Of a stretch of DNA of 64,000 nt, positions 60,801-64,000 are shown piece by piece. Origin of the DNA: Megalopta genalis. Its lineage: Eukaryota; Arthropoda; Insecta; Hymenoptera; Halictidae. Every line of letters begins with the position of its first letter. Position 1 is the stretch's first letter. The notes under the pieces were generated by a model. That model had not been told where the DNA came from. It saw only the letters and a list, made by a program, of their open reading frames with translations, and did not search any database. The position numbers were made by a program, and so were the translations under genes. Location: NCBI RefSeq assembly GCF_051020955.1, contig NW_027476092.1, positions 2,406,501-2,470,500 on the forward strand, read 5' to 3'.

Positions 60801-63800
60801 TTTGTTCATTTGTCCATTTGTTCATTTGTTCATTTGTTCATTTGTCCATTTGTCCATTTGTTCATTTGTTCATTTGTTCATTTGTTCATTTGTTCATTTG
60901 TTCATTTATTCATTTGTTCATTTGTCCATTTGTTCATTTGTTCATTTGTTCATTTGTTCATTTGTTCATTTGTTCATTTGTTCATTTGTTCATTTGTTCA
61001 TTTGTTCATTTGTTCATTTGTTCATTTGTTCATTTGTTCATTTGTTCATTTGTTCATTTGCTCATTTGTTCATTTGTTCATTTGTTCATTTGTTCATTTG
61101 TTCATTTGTTCATTTGTTCATTTGTTCATTTGTTCATTTGTTCATTTGTTCATTTGTTCATTTGTTCATTTGTTCATTAGTTCATTTGTTCATTAGTTCA
61201 TTTGTCCATTTGTAAATTTGTTCACTTGTTCATTTGTTCATTTGTTCATTTGTTCATTTGTTCATTTGCTCATTTGTTCATTTGTTCATTTTTCATTATT
61301 TCATTTGTTCATTTGTTCATTTGTTCATTTGTTCATTTGTTCATTTGTTCATTTGTTCATTTGTTCATTTGTTCATTTGTTCAATTGTTCATTTGTTCTT
61401 TTGTTCATTTGTTCATGTGCTTATTTGTTCATTTGTTCATTTGTTCAGTTGTTAATTTGTTCATTTGTTCATTTTTTTCATTTGTTCATTTGTTAATTTT
61501 TTCATATGTTCATTTGTTCATTTGTTCATTTGCTCATTTGCTCATTTGCTCATTTGTTCATTTGTTCATTTTTCATTTGTTCATTTGTTCATTTGTTCAT
61601 TATTTCATTTGTTCATTGGTTCATTTGATCATTTGATCATTTGTTCATTTGTTCAATTGTTCATTTGTTCATTTGTTCATTTGTTCATTTGATAATTTGT
61701 TCATTTGTTCAGTTGTTCATTTGTCCATTTGTCCATTTGTTCATTTGTCTATTTCTTCATTTGTTCATTTGTCCATTTGTTCATTTGTTCATTTGATCAT
61801 TTGTTCATTTGTTCATTTGTTCATTTGTCCATTTGTCCATTTTTCCATTTGTTCATTTGTCCATTTGTTCATTTGTTCATTTATTCATTTGTACATTTGT
61901 TCATTTGTCCATTTGTCCATTTGTCCATTTGTTCATTTGTCCATTTGTCCATTTGTTCATTTGTTCATTTGTTCATTTGTTCATTTGTTCATTTGTTCAT
62001 TTGTTCATTTGTTCATTTGTTCATTTGTTCATTTGTTCTTTTGTTCATTTGTTCATTTGTTCATTTGTTCATTCTTCATTTGTTCATTTGTTCATTTGTT
62101 CATTTGTTCATTTGCTCATTTGCTCATTTGCTTATTTGTTCATTTGTTCATTTTTCATTTGTTCATTTGTTCATTTGTTCATTTGTTCATTATTTCATTT
62201 GTTCATTTGTTCATTTGTTCATTTGTTCATTTGTTCATTTGTTCATTTGTTCCATTGTTCATTTGTTCAATTGTTCATTTGTTCTTTTGTTCATTTGTTC
62301 ATTTGTTATTTGTTCATTTGTTCATTTGTTCATTTGTTCATTTGTTCATTTGTTCATTTGTTAATTTGTTCAGTTGTTCATTTTTTTCATTTGTTCATTT
62401 CTTAATTTTTTCATATGTTCATTTGTTCATTTGTTCATTTGCTCATTTGCTCATTTGCTCATTTGTTCATTTGTTCATTTTTCATTTGTTCATTTGTTCA
62501 TTTGTTTATTTGTTCATTTGTTCATTTGTTCATTTGTTCATTTGTTCGTTTGTTCATTTGTTCGTTTGTTCATTTGTTCGTTTGTTAATTTGTTCGTTTG
62601 TTCATTCGTTCATTTATCCATTTGTTCATTTGTTCATTTGTCCATTTGTTCATTTGTTGATTTGTAGATTTGTTCATTCGTTCATTCGTTCATTCGTTCA
62701 TTCGTTCATTCGTTCATTCGTTCATTGGTTCATTCGTTCATTCGTTCATTCGTTCATTCGTTCATTCGTTCATTCGTTCATTCGTTCATTCGTTCATTCG
62801 TTCATTTGTCCATTTGTCCATTTGTTCAATTGTTCATTTGTTCATTCGTTTTATTTGTTCATTTGTTCATTTGTTCATTTGTTCATTTGTTCATTTGCTC
62901 ATTTGCTCATTTGCTCATTTGCTCATTTGTTCATTTGTTAATTTGTTCATTTGTTCATTTCTTCATTTGTTCATTTGTTCATTTGTTCATTTGTTCATTT
63001 GTTCATTTGTTCATTTGTTCATTTGTTCATTTGTTCATTTGTTCATTTGTTCATTTGTTCATTTGTTCATTTGTTCATTTGTTCATTTGTTCATTTGTTC
63101 ATTTGTTCAATTGCTCATTTGCTCATTTGCTCATTTGCTCATTTGCTCATTTGCTAATTTGTTCATTTGTTCATTTTTCATTTGTTCATTTGTTCATTTG
63201 TTCATTTGCTCATTTGTTCATTTGTTCATTTTTCATTTGTTCATTTGTTCATTTGTTAATTTGTTCATTATTTCATTTGTTCATTTGTTCATTTGTTCAA
63301 TTGTTCATTTGTTAATTGGTTCATTTGATCATTTGATCATTTGTTCATTTCTTCATTTGTCCATTTGTCCATTTGTTCATTTGTCTATTTCTTCATTTGT
63401 TCATTTGTCCATTTGTCCATTTGTTCATTTGTCTATTTCTTCATTTGTTCATTTGTCCATTTGTTCATTTGTTCATTTGTTCATTTGTTCATTTGTTCAT
63501 ATGTTCATTTGTTCATTTGTTCATTTGTTCATTTGTTCATTAGTTCATTTGTCCATTTGTTCATTTGTTCATTTGTTCATTCTTCACTTGTTCATTTGTT
63601 CATTTGTCCATTCTTCATTTGTTCATTAGTACAATTGTTCATTTGTTCATTTGTTCATTTGTTCATTTGTTCATTTGATCATTTGTTCATTTGTTCATTT
63701 GTTCATTTGTCCATTTGATCATTTGTTCATTTGTTCATTTGTTCATTAGTTCATTTGTTCATTTGTTCATTTGTTCATTTGTTCATTAGTTCATTTGTCC

Positions 63801-64000
63801 ATTTGTTCATTTGTTCATTTGTTCATTCTTCACTTGTTGATTTGTTCATTTGTTCATTCTTCATTTGTTCATTTGTACAATTGTTCATTTGTTCATTTGT
63901 TCATTTGTTCATATGTTCATTTGTTCATTTGTTCATATGTTCATTTGTTCATTTGTTCATTAGTTCATTTGTCCATTTGTTCATCTGTTCATTTGTTCAT
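54886..64000 (+). repeat. 9.1-kb segmental duplication, right copy
   Basis: From GTCCATTTGTTCAATTG onward it matches 36866-45985: Z right part to 56585, M 56586-57821, N and N' 57822-59786, K+X 59787-61201, Y+Y2 61202-62373, Z 62374-64000. It runs off the window still matching, including the rare ATCTGTTC unit near 63983 (left copy near 45971). Private changes: TTGATGATTTG at 56769 and an extra CATATG near 63934. Confidence 0.9.

Larger units (their letters stand above)
1..64000 (+). repeat. Octanucleotide satellite array (ATTTGTTC)n, whole window
   Basis: Every stretch read is made of ATTTGTTC units or one- to two-base variants, always in the same orientation, from first base to last. Per canonical unit the plus strand has T5 A1 G1 C1, so the array is 25% G+C with extreme T-over-A asymmetry that never switches. 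Variants are not random: the same variants recur in the same order, forming modules and higher-order duplications listed below. No unique sequence is seen between units and no array edge is in view. The canonical unit has no stop in any forward frame and one TGA per 24 bp in each reverse frame, which explains the many plus-strand open frames. It is most likely eukaryotic heterochromatic satellite; the species and chromosomal location cannot be told from the sequence. Confidence 0.98.

Noticed and set aside
1..64000. CRISPR array
   Set aside because: There are no unique spacers and no 20-40-bp repeat separated by non-repeat sequence; the unit is a contiguous octamer.
1..64000. Telomeric repeat
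   Set aside because: Known telomeric repeats are strand-biased for G runs (TTAGGG, TTTAGGG types). This unit has a single isolated G and C per 8 bp and higher-order module structure. An unusual telomere cannot be strictly excluded without seeing a chromosome end.
1..64000. Repetitive structural protein gene (silk, antifreeze or mucin type)
   Set aside because: Such genes keep one frame with repeat lengths that are multiples of 3. Here the unit is 8 bp, 7- and 9-bp units shift frame freely, and there is no signal peptide, conserved terminal domain or codon bias.
1..64000. Transposable element or retrogene remnants between units
   Set aside because: I looked for terminal inverted repeats, target-site duplications, poly-A tails and any stretch not reducible to octamer variants and saw none. 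The T-rich 9-mers are grown repeat units, not poly-T tails.
1..64000. tRNA, rRNA or other structured RNA genes
   Set aside because: The plus strand has too few G residues to form stable stems, and no stretch departs from the repeat.

Overview
The whole 64-kb window is one uninterrupted satellite array. It is built from a single 8-bp unit, ATTTGTTC (equivalently TTCATTTG; GAACAAAT on the other strand), and every unit points the same way. The array enters at base 1 and leaves at base 64000, so neither edge is visible. I found no unique-sequence island, protein gene, RNA gene, transposon, CRISPR array or regulatory site that I can support. Long AT-rich satellites with higher-order structure are typical of eukaryotic heterochromatin (centromeric, pericentromeric, subtelomeric or sex-chromosome). 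The window gives no basis for naming the organism.

Why it looks full of ORFs: 8 is not a multiple of 3, so three units (24 bp) encode the same octapeptide (ICSFVHLF, rotated) in all three forward frames, and the canonical unit has no forward stop. Chance ORFs of up to 956 codons therefore cover the plus strand in overlapping frames. They end only where a variant unit (GATC, TTAA, TTAG, GTAA or TTGA types) brings a stop into one frame. None is annotated as coding.

The array has three levels. (1) The octamer and its point variants: GTCC, GCTC, GATC, CAATTG, CATATG, CACTTG, GTTTGTTC, ATTCGTTC, ATTATTTC, and off-length 7- and 9-mers such as ATTTTTC. (2) Composite modules of about 0.15-2 kb with a fixed order of variants, named here K, M, N, X, Y, Z and W. 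(3) Higher-order duplications of these modules: 1.3 kb (1058-3735), 0.25 kb (3576-4082), 0.9 kb (4753-6365), 1.75 kb (5860-9440), 4.75 kb (8930-18415), a roughly 6-kb module cycle from about 18.4 kb onward, a 5.5-kb doublet (46.4-54.9 kb), and a near-identical 9.1-kb segment present at 36,866-45,985 and again at 54,886-64,000.

Layout: 1-4.5 kb, variant-rich with two CpG-dense GTTTGTTC blocks. 4.5-9.4 kb, long pure runs and nested tandem duplications. 8.9-18.4 kb, two copies of a 4.75-kb X/Y unit. 18.4-46.4 kb, repeated cycles of Z-M-N-(X)-Y with two clear module deletions (near 24.8 and 35.6 kb). 46.4-54.9 kb, a distinct W-type doublet. 54.9-64 kb, a second copy of 36.9-46.0 kb. Copies nearly always differ in length by multiples of 8 bp, while rare off-length units stay at matching places. 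That is the signature of slippage or unequal exchange in register inside an inherited framework.

The most interesting sequence-level idea is that the octamer TTCA-TTTG is exactly the pair of one-step CpG-deamination products of the tetramer TTCG, and the two commonest CpG-bearing block types (TTCG-TTTG and TTCA-TTCG) are the two intermediates. All boundaries below are by eye and approximate to about one or a few units.
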